A stretch of 64,000 nt of DNA from the NCBI GenBank assembly GCA_030142905.1, contig JASJOG010000108.1:635001-699000 (forward strand), in the 5' to 3' direction. The notes beneath the pieces are model-generated. The model saw only the letters and a list, made by a program, of their open reading frames with translations, made no database searches and had not been told where the DNA came from. Of the stretch, positions 35,835-47,642 are shown piece after piece. Numbering within the stretch: the first letter of the stretch is position 1; each line of letters opens with the position of its first letter. This DNA comes from Heliopora coerulea. Taxonomy: Eukaryota; Cnidaria; Anthozoa; Scleralcyonacea; Helioporidae. The translations under genes were made by a program, and so were the position numbers.

Positions 35835-37010
35835 TTGCTTCACCCAAAGTTATCGCAATTGGATAATCGACTTTCTTACTGACAGATTCCAAAGAAACTA
35901 GCCGACAGCTGTTATTCTGAGTGGGGATCGGTCCCTTCTGGTGTACCACAGGGAACAAAGTTGGGACCTTGGTTGTTTACCCTTATGATCAATGACCTAG
36001 TAATCAATGATCATGTTTGGAAATATGTAGATGATACGACAACGTCCGAGATAGTTCTCAAGGATGAAGTCAGCAACGCCCAGTCTATAGCTGATCGTGT
36101 TATGGAGTGGTCTCGTGAAAACAGAGTCCACTTAAATCTGAGCAAATGTAAAGAACTAAGAATTTCATTTGCTAAGCAACCTGCAATTTTTGATCCTGTA
36201 GTTGTTAATGGCAAGGAGTTAGAAGTAGTGAATTGCGTCAAACTGTTACGTTTGACTATTAGTAATAACTTGGCCTGGAATGCCTACATAGATGAGGTTG
36301 TAAAGAAAGCTGGTAAAAGATTGCATTTTTAGTATTTTAGTACAATTAAGGCGGGCTAAAGTACCACCGCAAGATATAGCGCCGTTTTATGTATCGTGTA
36401 TTAGATTAGTGGTATATAATGGAATACCAGCGTTTTACCATTCTCTACCGCAATACTTAAAAAGCGAGCTGGTGCGTCTGGAGAAAAGGGCTTTGGCTAT
36501 TATGGCAGACTTGGATTATTATATTGCTGTTGAAAGTTTAGGCATTAAACCCATGAAGGACCATCATGAACATCTGTATAATAACCTTTTTCAATCTATA
36601 ACTTTAGATCCAAGCCATAAACTCAACAACTTATTACCGGAAAAATATAATCCACATTATAAGTTACGAAATCAGCGAAATTTTAACATTCCACGAGTTC
36701 AAACAAATAGAACAATGAACTCATTTTCGCTATGCGCGATTAATGAAATGTTCGTCTATACCCTAATTTGTTCATACTTGATAAATTTTTAAACCTCTTA
36801 ATATTACTTAGTGTAATTTAATGTTATTTAGTCTTAAACCTAATTAAAGTTATATATTAAAAATTGCGAGTTGGATACTATGGGTAGTATAGCATAGATA
36901 AAAGTCTTAATGGAAAATTTTAAATGTGCAGATAATTACGAAATTCAGTCTATTTGGCTGCGATGTAATTTTAAAATCTATCCTATCTATCTAATCTTAA
37001 CTAATCTTTT
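35835..37010 (+). mobile_element. 5'-truncated LINE (Jockey/CR1-like), frameshifted RT
   Basis: It starts within the RT at DFLTDRFQR, where an indel near 35890 shifts the frame to KLADSCYSEWGS, then shows SGVPQGTKLGPWLF and the catalytic YVDD at 36024-36035. A second disruption separates the region ending at 36332 from 36409-36792, which encodes the LINE C-terminal segment (LEKRALAIM, LPEKYNPHYKLRNQRNFNIP). The AT-rich 3' UTR probably ends near 37010. Endonuclease and 5' parts are absent. The closing coordinates are approximate. Confidence 0.75.
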
Positions 37011-37137
37011 GGACGTAAGATACTCCGCTAGATTGTTCAGCCAACAAGATGACAAATTATATCTTAGTCTTCTAAGTGGTTATATTACCTGGATGAGGGA
37101 AGATGACACTCATATCAGATAACGGTGGCAATTGGCC

Positions 37138-39377
37138 TTAAGCCTGTCCACAAGATGCCCGGCACTTTTGAGCAACTTTTTCAATTTCAGGCAACTTTTT
37201 CAGTTTTGGGAAACTTTTTCAATTTCGGGAATCTGGTGTGTGTTACTTATAAGGCCCGAAGAGAAAAAAGGAAACGTCATTATGCATGAATTTTTTTAGT
37301 TTTTGCAGTTTTGGAGTTTTTTGGAGGGTTTTTTTTTTTTGTCGTTTTGGACTTTGAAGGTATGTTGCCGGCTGCTGTCGTGGCTGTCGTCCAAACCTTC
37401 AGTTATTTTAGCATTTTATCTTGTCAGCGTTGTGCAAACCAATATGGCGGATGAAGGCGATTTATCAAGTTCCAGTAACTCGGAAGAAAATCAACTGAAG
37501 CAAATCCTTTTCAGGTAGCAGCTGCAGCAGGTGCCCGATTGAATGCCCCAGAAAAGGCCGACATTTCACGTCCAAGGAAAGTACTGACCAACCCAAATGG
37601 AAAGAGAAATGTGCGTGGAACAGTCGATCCAAATCTGCTTGGGAGAGGGTCAAAGAGTTCAAAGGCGAGTATCTCACCGTTGTTTCGGGAAACCTAAGAT
37701 GTGATTCATGCAAAGTGATACTTTCTAAGAAGAGCTCTGTGAAGAAGCACATTCTATCCCAGAAGTATATCAAGTCGAAGGATGCCATCAAAAATAGCAA
37801 AATGAAAGATCAAAGTATAAAAGACCTCATGGCCAGGAATACTACAGCAAAAGGATCAACATTACCCGAACATATGAGAGTTTATGGAAGCTTTTATAAA
37901 AGCTGGTATTCCACTTTCAAAAACTGACATTATGCGGCCATTTCTTGAAAAATATGGTCATCGCTTGACATCCCGTTCACATTTGGCTGAATTTATTCCC
38001 TTGATCTTCAAGAAAGAGAAAGATGCTCTTAAAGCTGAAATTGAGGCAAGTGATGAAATTTCTGTTATTTTTATGGTAGTGCAAGATTAGGAGAAGCATT
38101 AGCTATTCTTGTACGGTTTGTTAACCAGTGGAATATTCAACAAAGACTTGTTAAGTTAGAAGTTCTAGCAAGAAGCTTGAATGCAGAACAGCTTGCACAG
38201 CGTTTAATCCAATGTCTTGCTGTGGAGTATGGAATCAAACCCAATCAACTTCTGGCAGCAATGAGAGACTTTTCCCTTAGTCCGGCTGCCAGATTGCTAT
38301 GGAAGACTACAGACACAAGATGGTGGAGTAAATGGGAAGTACTGAATCTTGTTGTGGATTATTTTGGAGATGTAGAGCCTTTCCTCAGAAAAAATGACCT
38401 TTCTCCCAATTGTCGCATGAGGCTGCTGGATTTGTTTGATGATCCAGTTACTGCTCCTGACTTAAAACTTGAACTTGCTGTAATGATTGATGCTGGCAAG
38501 CACTTCTTTCGGCAACCTACTACCTTGAAGGAGATGGCCCCTTAGTGTTTAGTTGCTACGAACGTTTATCAGCCTTAGCTGACGCAACAGCCATCGAATC
38601 TTATCCAAACACAGAGGCGAAAGCTAGACAACTTGCTGCTGGAAATTTGCAACTATATAATCAATTGGTTGCACAAGCAAAGGCTTGCGTTACCCCTGGG
38701 TTCAGATTCTACCAGAATAAAGTCAGTGTGCAATTTTACCACACAGTACGTGCATTCAAAGCTGCTCGATTATGCTGTCCAGTGAAAGTGCAAGAACTGC
38801 AACCAAATGTAGCCTTTGTCCAGGAACTGAAGCAATTTGGATTTTTGAATGATGATATGATAGCCCAGCTGGTCGAAGAGCTTCCAAATTATCTGGCAAT
38901 TGCAGATGGTGTAGTAATTGAAACAGAGGAGGGAAAGGCTAAGTGGTGGTCAGAACATGAGATGGATCTTCCCAGTTGGTCAGCAGCTGTTAAAAAGATC
39001 TTATTAGTACAACCTAGTTGTGCTTCAGCTGAGTGGGTGTTCAGTTTACTTCATAACACTTTTAACAAACAGCAAGATTCAGCCTTGGAAGAAACTGTTG
39101 AGGTGTCAGTTATGCTAAGATACAACAAACGTGATGTCATGGCATAGACAACCCATATTACAGCAAGGCCTCTTAACTTTGCTTGAACATATGCTTTCAG
39201 GTATTAACATATATGTGATTGTTGTGTTACTTATTTCAGCAAGTTAGAAGCCCAGTCGTCATTAACAGTGACATTTTGTAGTAAATATGTAAAGACAAAT
39301 ATTAAAATGGGAGCAACTTTATTGAAAAATTTGAGAAACATTTTCACAAATTTCGAGCATCTTGTGGACAGGCCTAA
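37138..39377 (+). mobile_element. hAT DNA transposon, decayed
   Basis: The terminal inverted repeats TTAAGCCTGTCCACAAGATG (37138 onward) and its partner ending 39377 match at 20 of 21 positions. Flanks TTGGCCT (37132-37138) and TTTGGCCT (39378-39385) fit an imperfect 8-bp target duplication as hAT elements make. Near the left end GCAACTTTTTCAATTTC is repeated about three times at 20-bp steps, and a related segment lies near the right end: likely subterminal binding repeats. The interior encodes a broken hAT transposase. Confidence 0.8.
37444..39147 (+). pseudogene. hAT transposase remnant
   Basis: The frame begins MADEGDLSSSSNSEEN at 37444 and changes at least three times. A BED-like zinc finger is visible (CDSCKVILSKKSSVKKH, around 37700-37760). 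Later blocks include LLWKTTDTRWWSKWEVLN and, at the C-terminus, the hAT dimerisation signature LPSWSAAVKKILLVQPSCAS followed by ALEETVEVSVMLRYNKR. The segment between AAMRDFSL and the WSKWE block is shorter than I would expect for the family, which suggests loss of part of the catalytic core. It cannot encode an active enzyme. Confidence 0.85.
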
Positions 39378-39399
39378 TTTGGCCTACGTAAAATTATGT

Positions 39400-39690
39400 A
39401 TGTACTTTTATCTAAAAATTTTCCCTAAGTTTTTACTAACTGTAAATATATTTTAGCTTAAATGGTAATATAGTTTTAAATTAGATTTCATTTGCTTCAT
39501 CTTATAGAACTGTAAACGGTAACTGTAAATAACTAAAGATAACTGTAAATATGATATTTTAACTTTAATGGTAAATTAGTTTTAAGTTAGATTTAAATTG
39601 TTCATCTTATTCTCCGACCCGGGGCTACACGGGAATTTTCAGAATTGGAGGAAATAAAGAGAATTATCTTATCTTTATCTTATCTATCTG
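39400..39690 (+). mobile_element. 3' UTR and tail of a LINE
   Basis: It contains two similar AACTGTAAATAT...TTAGATTT segments in tandem, then CCGGGGCTACACGGGAATTT, AGGAAATAAAGAG and a TTATCTTATC-type tail ending near 39690. The layout (conserved UTR end plus short-unit tail) is that of a CR1/L2-like LINE 3' end. No coding part is attached; the hAT insertion lies directly upstream, so it could be the displaced end of a LINE. Confidence 0.5.
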
Positions 39691-40769
39691 CAAATCGAGT
39701 GCCAAACAATCGAAATTAACGCCAAACAGCAGGATTTGGCAGTCTGGCCTTTGCTGACACAATCAGGGAAGTTTCGAAGAGTTGCAGAAACCTCGTTTTT
39801 TAATTTGTATCGCACTGTATTCAACTACTTTACCTTATTAATCTGAAGAGAAAACCCTAAGTTTGCGAAGTTTCATAACCAAGAATGACATTTATCAATA
39901 AATAAATATTTCTGTGCGTCTCCTTGTGTTTAATTTCTGACCGACACATACGAATTCTGATGGTACAGCATATTAAGCACACCTCGGCAATACTGTTTGT
40001 ATGACAATATGAGCCTTAATACTGCATTTTCATTGTAGTTTCTGGCTCATATTTTATCAAGGCACCCGCGGGATGATTTTAATCATTTGAAGTGTAGTTG
40101 ATCGACGTGGCTTTGGGAAATGAATGCAAAAAAAAATGACGCTAACAGGGCCTACAGAAGACCTCCCGCAAAAAGGGTAGGAGTCGCGACAACCCCGCTC
40201 CACAAACTTTTGCTAAAGCCTGTCGGATGAACTTTTGATTCAGCAGTGGGCAAGTTATGGCCATTCTCTGTTCATCGTTCAATGCAACATTTTGGGTAGA
40301 ACTTCCTCAAAGCTGTCCAGTAACTTCGTCCAATATCCGCCGATACACTTATCTCAAGCCCCCCCCCCCCACTCGTAATTCCGCTCCACCATCCCTGAAA
40401 ATAACAACAGTGCGCGAGGCGATGACTTTTTGAGTAAAAGCACCTCGTTCTCTCTTCCAGACAGAGTACTAACTTTAAACATTTTTCTCTTTCGTTCAGA
40501 ACTGCCTACGCATCACACCACTTCATAATACTTAATAGTACCATGAAAAGACTTGGTATGCTCGCCCAACTTGTCAGAGCTGCTGCTCCGTTATCCCGCC
40601 ACCCAAGACCAAAATATAAGCAATGAAGAGTGATGTTGCGTCAAATATAACTTTTGTTTGTTTACCGTTCATTGCAACTTTTCCCCAGAACCCACAGATG
40701 AATCAGTCTAACCAGACTGTGCAGATTTCCTAGAACCGGACTTGGGTACTTGAAGTACACAATTGTTTC
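39691..40769. other. Intergenic, nothing recognised
   Basis: A poly-C run lies at about 40361-40371. No gene or transposon core recognised. Confidence 0.5.
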
Positions 40770-42372
40770 ACTTTACAACAATAACCCAAGAGGATTTGAA
40801 ATGTACATTGAACCAAATGAAAATTAGCAAGTCAGCTGGACCTGACAAGATTTCAGCAAAATTACTAAAGGAAACAGGTGACTCAATAATTGAGTCTGGT
40901 TTATATTTTCAATTTATCGTTAGAAGCAGGGATTTTCCCTGAAGATTTGAAAGTAGCTTGTGTCTCACCTATTCACAAAGCCGGATCTAGATCTGATTGC
41001 GGAAATTGACCCATATCTGTTATTTCCGTTGTTGCAAAACTTATTGAAAAAATCGTTTATAATCAATTATCCTCTTTCCTAGAAACTAACAAAATCATTA
41101 TATCTCAGCAATCAGGCTTTCGGAAAAAACACTCGACAGACACCGTTGACCATAACATACTTATATCCAAACTCAAAATGTACGGTGTGCACGGAACTGC
41201 CCTCCGGTGGTTTCAGTCATACATTCACAACCGTAAGCAAATTTGTGAAGTGAATCAAGCGATGACGGGAACGAAGACTGTAAGCTGCGGTGTACCGCAA
41301 GGGTCTAACCTTGGACCGCTACTGTTTTTACTATATATCAATGATTTGCCAAAATGTCTTAAAAAAACAAATGCAGCCTAATTCGCCGATGACACTAACT
41401 TATCGTGCGAGGGAAGCAATTCTTTACAAATCGAAGAAAAACTTAACTCAGATCTTGAAAATGTCCATAAATGGTTGTTGTCAAACAAATTAACTTTGAA
41501 TAATGAAAAGACTGAGTACATGATAATCGGATCACGACAAAGATTACAAGCATTCTCAGATAATGATCCTGTCTTAACGATTGGGGAGGAGACTATTAAA
41601 GGAGTATCAAATAAAAACGTGTTATGTGTAATCATCGATGAACAACTGAAATGGAACAAACACAATGACGGGCAATGTAAAACTATATCTAGAAATCTTA
41701 GCTTGTTAAAAAAAGCTAAACAGTTTGTACCTCAAGATACTTTAATCACCATGTATAATGCACTGGTGTTGCCCCATTTCAATTATTGTTCTACTGTATG
41801 GCATGATGGTAACAATTCTAATATAGATAAACTATTCAAACTGCAGAAGCGCGCAGCTAGGATTATTACTGGATCTACATATGAAATTCGGTCAGTCGAA
41901 ATCTTTAATAACTTAAAATGGTCTCCCGTCATCAACACTTTGAATCAACGTGAATCGATAATGATGTACAAAATACTTAAGGGTTTAGCACCAAACTATT
42001 TGTCAATATTGTTCAACACATGTGATAACCACTATTATAACTTACGGAGTAATAACACCAAACTTATACTAAATAAGCCAAAAACTGATTTCCTAAAGAG
42101 AAGTTTTTCCTACAGAGGAGCTGTGTGTTGGAACAGGTTAGATGAACATATAGTAAACAATATTACTACAAAGACCTTGAAAATATTCAAAAATCTTTTA
42201 GCCAACCAATGAAGAGTTCACTTATTTTATTTTGTAAATAGCTATATATAGTTTGAAATATAGGTATGTAATATATTAGCTTAATGTTTGTAAGTAGAAA
42301 TTTACACGGCCCTTTGAAAAGTTGACTATCTGAAAGGCCACCGTGTTTAAATAACATTAAATAATAATAACA
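40770..42372 (+). mobile_element. 5'-truncated LINE (CR1/L2-like) with an (AAT)n tail
   Basis: It begins within the RT N-terminus (ITQEDLKCTLNQMKISKSAG) and continues through the palm to a C-terminal segment ending at 42212. A 3' UTR of about 140 bp ends in TTAAATAATAATAA, a microsatellite-like tail. The 5' endonuclease half is missing. Confidence 0.8.
40784..42212 (+). pseudogene. LINE reverse transcriptase with stop codons
   Basis: Recognisable RT blocks in order are SAGPDKISAKLLKE, EDLKVACVSPIHKAG, QQSGFRKKHSTDT, GTALRWFQSYIHNRKQ, CGVPQGSNLGPLLFLLYIND, and the catalytic FADD at 41382-41393. An early frame change follows TGDSIIE, a stop interrupts the region after RSDCGN, and a TAA at 41379-41381 lies directly before FADD. 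From 41382 to 42212 the frame is open, including LPHFNYCSTVWHDG and LNQRESIMMYKILKGLAPNY, typical of CR1/L2-type LINEs. Dead copy. Confidence 0.85.
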
Positions 42373-42949
42373 ATTGTGATGCTCGATAGCTGCAAGCCAT
42401 AAATATTTCATGCTTGTCCTCAGCCGTTATTTTGCCAACCCATTATCAGTTTTTAAACTAGTTTCAATTCCGATTTTTGACGAAATGTCGGTCTGAGGCC
42501 AGTGGAATAACTTTCCCCCCACCCAACAGCAAACTACGGGGTGCTCTGGGTATGGCGGACCCCAGACATGCACACTGGAAAACGAAGACACATTGCACGC
42601 CCGAGTAACAACCCCCCCCCCCACTTCTCCGTTTCTTATTCTGCGACCATGGCCAGTAGTCACTCCGGGGGTGCACGCAAAAATTGCCGCCATTCCCCCA
42701 GTAAAATAGATGATTTTCCACTGCCTTGAATAACTTACTATCGTTGGGATTAACATCGAATGCAACTACTTCGAGATCATAAGTTTTATCCAATGTGAAA
42801 AGTCAAAACAATACAAAATAATGGAATATCACTGCGCAATGCCTGTGGTCGCCAATGTGAGCCTTCTCGTTAACTCGGCACAAAGATGTAGCTCAACGCG
42901 ATCTCGTACGTCATCCGCCACGTGACCATTTATACCGCCATTATGAAAC
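42373..42949. other. Short spacer with poly-C/poly-G words
   Basis: It contains CCCCCCCCCC near 42612 and overlapping frames on both strands that appear compositional. A minus frame of about 109 codons has no ATG start. Confidence 0.4.
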
Positions 42950-42954
42950 ATGTA

Positions 42955-43634
42955 CCTGGTGGGTGGTTATAGCGCCACCTGTCCGCTTATCAGTAGTCGA
43001 TTTTAGTAAGAACAGGGGGAACCACGTGAAGGTATCGACTTCCCTGGGACTACTCCTGGCACACTTGGGCAATTTAAGCCGGCCAGTAGACCTCCTGCTA
43101 CAGGAGCGGTACACAACCTGTTCATCCCTTCTCCCCCCACAAGTGCATTTTTTTATGTGAATACACAAACACATGTACATGTATACTAACTATCTACATA
43201 CCTACTTAGCTATCTAACTGCCTTTCTTTTGATCTACCAATCCATTCTTCCATCCATCAATCTATCTATACAAATATATATCTATATTTAAAAAACTCAT
43301 TAATAATTCACAAAGAGAACACAAAAGATTTTGGCTCCTAATTAGTACACTGTAAATCTGATACAGAATATTAATTGGTTTTATGAACTTTTCCCTTCGA
43401 TTTTCTAGGTTAAAATTTGCCAAAACTTTAAAATAACCAATAAACATGGCTATTTAAATGTATTTGTATTTTAATTCGATATAATATTCGCATCCAATCT
43501 GTATGCGATTTAACACAGTTCACCTTGTAAATCACATACAGATTGGCCACTCGCATTGTATCTATTACCTATCTATTTATCTGTCTGTCTGTCTAGACAG
43601 ATAAATAGATAGACAGACAAATATGTGTTAATAG

Positions 43635-43683
<49 letters not shown>

Positions 43684-43935
43684 ATATATATATACAGTAA
43701 TAGTCCAGTTTATAAATTTTAGACATCATCTACCTGTTTTCCTTTATTTATCAAGCTGATGGTCAGGCCATTTAGTTAGGGTCAGTGGAGCTTTGTGTGT
43801 GGTGGCAGGAGGTCTCTGGTGTACATCAAAAGAAGGTGAAGTGAGGCATGGTGTGTTATGTCAAAGTACACAGATGAGGAGGCACGACACATGTATTGTC
43901 AGTAAACCTTCCTGGTTTGATGAAAGCATTATTGT
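42955..43935 (-). repeat. Unclassified repeat, copy B (inverted relative to copy A)
   Basis: This is the reverse complement of the family at 32810-33640: the block 42964-43145 (GTGGTTATAGCGCCACC through CAGGAGCGGTACACAACC) and the far end at 43900-43935 (AAACCTTCCTGGTTTGATG) match copy A. The two copies lie about 10 kb apart in opposite orientation around the LINE and hAT cluster. Confidence 0.6.
43561..43695. repeat. TCTG/TAGA palindrome and (TA)n tract
   Basis: TATCTGTCTGTCTGTC followed by its complement AGACAGATAAATAGATAGAC forms a hairpin, then a (TA)n run from 43638 to 43695. Just before it, AATCTGTATGCGATTT and AAATCACATACAGATT form another imperfect inverted repeat (43496-43545). Confidence 0.8.
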
Positions 43936-46060
43936 ACACTGTTTTGATTAAATTTAGCATATTTGAAGAAATGTTCAGCTAAACTATCAATACATTCTTG
44001 CCAAAGCCAGTCAGAAGTAGTCTTGGCTACTCAGCTTTCCAAAGCCCAGCTGGGACCTAATGGAGTCTTTACAGAGCAGCTGATATAATCACTTGAAATA
44101 AATCTTGTGTTTAAAGCTTGTTTTGTTTCCTCCACACTTGACATCAAACGGTCATTGTAACAAGATAAACAAAAGCCCATGCTAATTTTATACAAGCATC
44201 TCATCAGTTCTTTACTTCAAGAACAGTTACTACCTTTGAAAACTATTTATCCAGAATAAGTATCTCCTTGCATCCAAACATGGCTCTTTCATATTTACTC
44301 TGGCTAATTTAAAACAATATTATTACCAGTGGGATCTCCTTACATTCTAGGGAAGCTTGGTATGAACTGCCTTCTTCAGTATATATCTGTTGATAAGGTA
44401 ATGTAGCATTCAATCCTATGTTGCCTAGGGATCCACTGCTTCAAAATTCCATACTTGTTCATTAAGACAGTCACCATCCATGTTATATCAGGGAAGGTTG
44501 TTGCTCAGATATTTTCCCTCCACAATCCAGTAAACTAGTGTGTGTCACATCTCACACTGTGTTCACTGCAATATTTCAAGGTCACTTTGTGGGAATTTCA
44601 TGGTGTCAGTGAGCAGTCTACAATTTTCAAGAAGCTTGACATCACAAGAGCAAATGCACATTATACATGTCATAACTGATGGCTGTGAATTTGGATAGGT
44701 ATTTGAAATATTCATATTTTTTATGGTATTAAATTACTCCTGTAAGGTAATTTCTTGTTTGTGGTTTTTCATGAGCTGTGCAAACCTTTCTCACATGTGC
44801 CAATCATCCACTACACCCAAGCAACCTCTAAAACTCACTAATTTCAACTAAGAAATGACTATCACACTTGGTAACCTCAACATTAATCATAATTATACCA
44901 TTTTCATTATCACTGTTAGCTCAGTGATGCATCATAGTTGTGTATTATCGGGTTGTAGAGTTGGTATTGATGTAAAGTTTTTTTATTTTTTGTGAATTGA
45001 ATGATATCTTTGTAGACGAGGCCATTTTACATTCCACTGTGGTCATAGCAGCATTTAAAGTTCCTGTGGAAAATTCATATTTGTTGTTGAGCTGACTGCA
45101 AATGTCAGCAGCTGAGTATGTCTGCTAAACAGTACTTGTACTAAAATAGTTTCACTGTTGCATTTGGAACTGGTTTGATAACATTCCCAATTTGTATTAT
45201 AATATTCTACTAAGTTCTAGAGATGATTTCCATACGAGGGCATCTGGTCCTGAAGGGGAGGGCCATCTGGTTCTTGTGCCACAAGCCTTGGGGGGCATTT
45301 TTGAGGATGAAAAATGTAGCCCAGATGAAACACATGCACTTAGGAAGGTTGACATGTGTAAAAACAATTGCTTCTGTGATTTTCTTAGATACAATTGGAA
45401 AAATGATATCAAATCAGTAGATTATTACTTGTGGTTTATTAACCAGTTACAGTTACAGTATTTATTCCACTGTTTGAAACTTGAAGGAGAGATTGAGCAC
45501 AGTTTTCTGTATGGCTTTATTTTAAAAAGGAAACATGATGCTTGCAATGTTATTACATTTTCACCACCCAATTATATTTCAGTTGTAGTTGCTGGGGGGG
45601 GGGGGGTCCTACTAATTACTGCCAGAGGACTGCCTGGTGTAACACAACCCCAGAGATACACCCTCTGCAAGGCATCCTTTGAATGTATAACGCAATTTGG
45701 AACTGAAGTCTTTAGCGATTGAGGACAAAAAACAATACCGAGCCCTAAATAGAACAATTTCATCTTCCAAATACCTAATTTTGACCGAGTTACTACATTC
45801 AAGTCATTGTATTAGCGACAACATTTAAACGAAGCCCATGGAGTTCTTATCTTCCTACTAACCACACATACCGTTTGGAATTTGCTGGTTGTCGGTCCAA
45901 TTCAGATTCTTCTCGACTCGTCGTTCCTTCTTTCGAGTTCATTTTCATTGTTTTCGAAATCCAAAAGTACTAAAACTCGGTCGCTTTCATACAAGACGCG
46001 CTTTCCAAATGATGCAGAATTGCCATGAGTCAATGGCTGCCACAAAATGGTGGGTGAGGC
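43936..46060. other. Intergenic region with one uncertain open frame
   Basis: A frame of 176 codons (45192-45722) is open but begins without ATG, contains a poly-Gly run from the G tract at 45594-45606, and matches no family I know. I do not call it a gene. Confidence 0.4.
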
Positions 46061-46065
46061 AAGAG

Positions 46066-46200
46066 GCCTATGTAGACCTAAGTAGGTCTAACCAGCCCTA
46101 CGTAGGTCAAATGTAGGTCTAAGTAGGCGCATGTAGGTGTAAGTAAGGCTAAGTGGATGTAAGTATGGTTAAGTATATATATTTAGGGATAAGTGGGTGC
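46066..46200 (+). repeat. Degenerate minisatellite of GTAGGTCTAAGTAG units
   Basis: About ten imperfect units of 11-14 bp containing GTAGGTSTAAGTA occur in a row. They lie directly upstream of the promoter of the candidate gene at 46313. Confidence 0.75.
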
Positions 46201-46279
46201 AAGAACTGGTAATGTACCCACTTTGTATTATGATACATTATAACTTGGGTACTTGAAGTATTAGACCAGAACAGAGTGA

Positions 46280-46290
46280 TGCGCATGAGC
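46280..46290 (+). promoter_or_regulatory. NRF-1-like site
   Basis: TGCGCATGAGC differs by one base from the NRF-1 palindrome TGCGCATGCGC and lies 23 bp upstream of the ATG at 46313. NRF-1 sites are common at nuclear genes for mitochondrial proteins. Confidence 0.4.
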
Positions 46291-46312
46291 ACAGGTACAT
46301 TTGCTGGGCAAT

Positions 46313-46569
46313 ATGGCGGCCGGTACGAGGGGTGCTCGTGTTTTTGCAAGGAAAGCTTGTCGAATTTTCGATTTTAAACCCAGCACCAACGTAAGCGTAA
46401 CAGTTTATATTTTTCTTTTTTTTTCTTGCTGTCTTTTTTCATCTCATTTTAATTTTATTGCGGTCAACAGCTGTTGAAGGTTCCTGCTTCAACGACCCAA
46501 GTGCTTCGGCAGAATGGCTCTTTCGCCATCGTAACTCTTTCACCAAATACTCGCCAACTTTTGAACACT
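46313..46569 (+). CDS. First two exons of a candidate mitochondrial protein
   Basis: The ATG at 46313 (context CAATATGGCGGC) opens 26 codons to a consensus donor at 46391 (AAC/GTAAGC). A second exon, 46471-46569, follows a CAACAG acceptor and ends at ACT/GTAAGG; both joins are phase 0. The N-terminus MAAGTRGARVFARKACRIF is Arg-rich, lacks acidic residues and has the look of a mitochondrial presequence. Exon 2 reads LLKVPASTTQVLRQNGSFAI and VTLSPNTRQLLNT. If the second donor is not used the frame stops 15 codons later. I do not recognise the family, and later exons were not found. A gene-like promoter (CpG-rich, NRF-1-like) supports it. Confidence 0.5.
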
Positions 46570-47089
46570 GTAAGGAAGAACAGCAAGTGGTTAGTAGAAG
46601 TTTTTTATATTTATTAATGTAATGTTTAATATTTGTTAATATAAATCCTGGCTGTCTTTGAATTAAGGAATAAAGTGAATTTTTCCATATGCATTACGCT
46701 AGTTACTTTGGAGCCGTTAGCTAGTTGCAGTTCTTCAATGTATGTATTTACATCCTAAATATGTTAAATTAGGACATAAGGTAGTGTTATAAATTTGTCG
46801 TGTAACAGATCAAGTGTAGTATGAACTACTTTCAAGGTAGATTATTGTACACACTGACACTACTAGAAGTTCTTATACACTATTGAAATTTGGCCGAAGT
46901 GTTCATCTGCCACTGAGTCTGATGTTTAACGCCTTCCTGCTTATGGATGCTCCACAAACTAAGCAAAAAACAAAAAAGAGAATGAATACAGAAAGTGAAA
47001 AGAAAGTCTTTCAAGTCAAATCTGATTTCCATCTATATGGAGCAGTGTCTGCTTGATTTAAGCTTTCTGGGCTCTGAAAGGATGTTTGA

Positions 47090-47279
47090 TAAACCTTTCT
47101 TTACATCAGTCATACTTTTATATATGTTAGTTCCGCATAACTTATTGATGGTCAATGAATGATTGTATATAGCCCTAACCTCAGAAAAACACTTTCTGAA
47201 CCCCAGGTAGTGATCAAACCAGCAACCTCCTGATAAGTGATGAGATGGTCTAAGCATTGAGCTACCAAGACTCAGATGG
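47090..47279 (-). mobile_element. SINE with tRNA-like head, minus strand
   Basis: The reverse complement starts near CTGAGTCTTGGTAGCTCAATG, with an A-box-like TAGCTCAATG and a B-box-like GGTTTGATCAC, then a body that resembles the plus copy at 47411. The copies are diverged, so the family is old. Confidence 0.5.
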
Positions 47280-47410
47280 TGAGCTGAGGTGCAAGTTCAA
47301 CATGTGTGTTTACTGCACAACAGTCAGTATATGTTGATCTATTTAATATCATTATCAAGATGTCATGGTTGCCATGCAGGCAGCACATGTTGAATTGCAC
47401 CTTAGCTTGT

Positions 47411-47572
47411 TACCTGAGTCTTAGTAGCCCAATGGTTAGTGTGTCTCATTGGTCATCCAAAGGTTGTAGGTTTGATCCCCATCTGGGGCTCAAAAATCAG
47501 TTTTGTGAGCTCAGGGCTTGACAAATGCTCAGTGATCATTAAAAATATCTCACAAAGCTCCAACACTTACAA
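47411..47572 (+). mobile_element. SINE with tRNA-like head, plus strand
   Basis: CTGAGTCTTAGTAGCCCAAT begins a tRNA-like head with the B box GGTTTGATCCC at about 47471. The body ends at a TA/TG microsatellite (47573-47608). Together with the minus copy at 47090-47279 it makes an inverted SINE pair. Confidence 0.55.
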
Positions 47573-47642
47573 CATATATATATATATATATGTGTGTGTG
47601 TATATATCAACATTATGCATTCCTCACTTCTGTCAGCAGTTG

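Noticed and set aside
42427..42793. Overlapping minus-strand frames of 109-112 codons
   Set aside because: They are driven by poly-C/poly-G composition and begin without ATG or splice evidence.
45192..45722. 176-codon open frame
   Set aside because: It has no ATG at the start, a Gly run from a G homopolymer, and no family resemblance.
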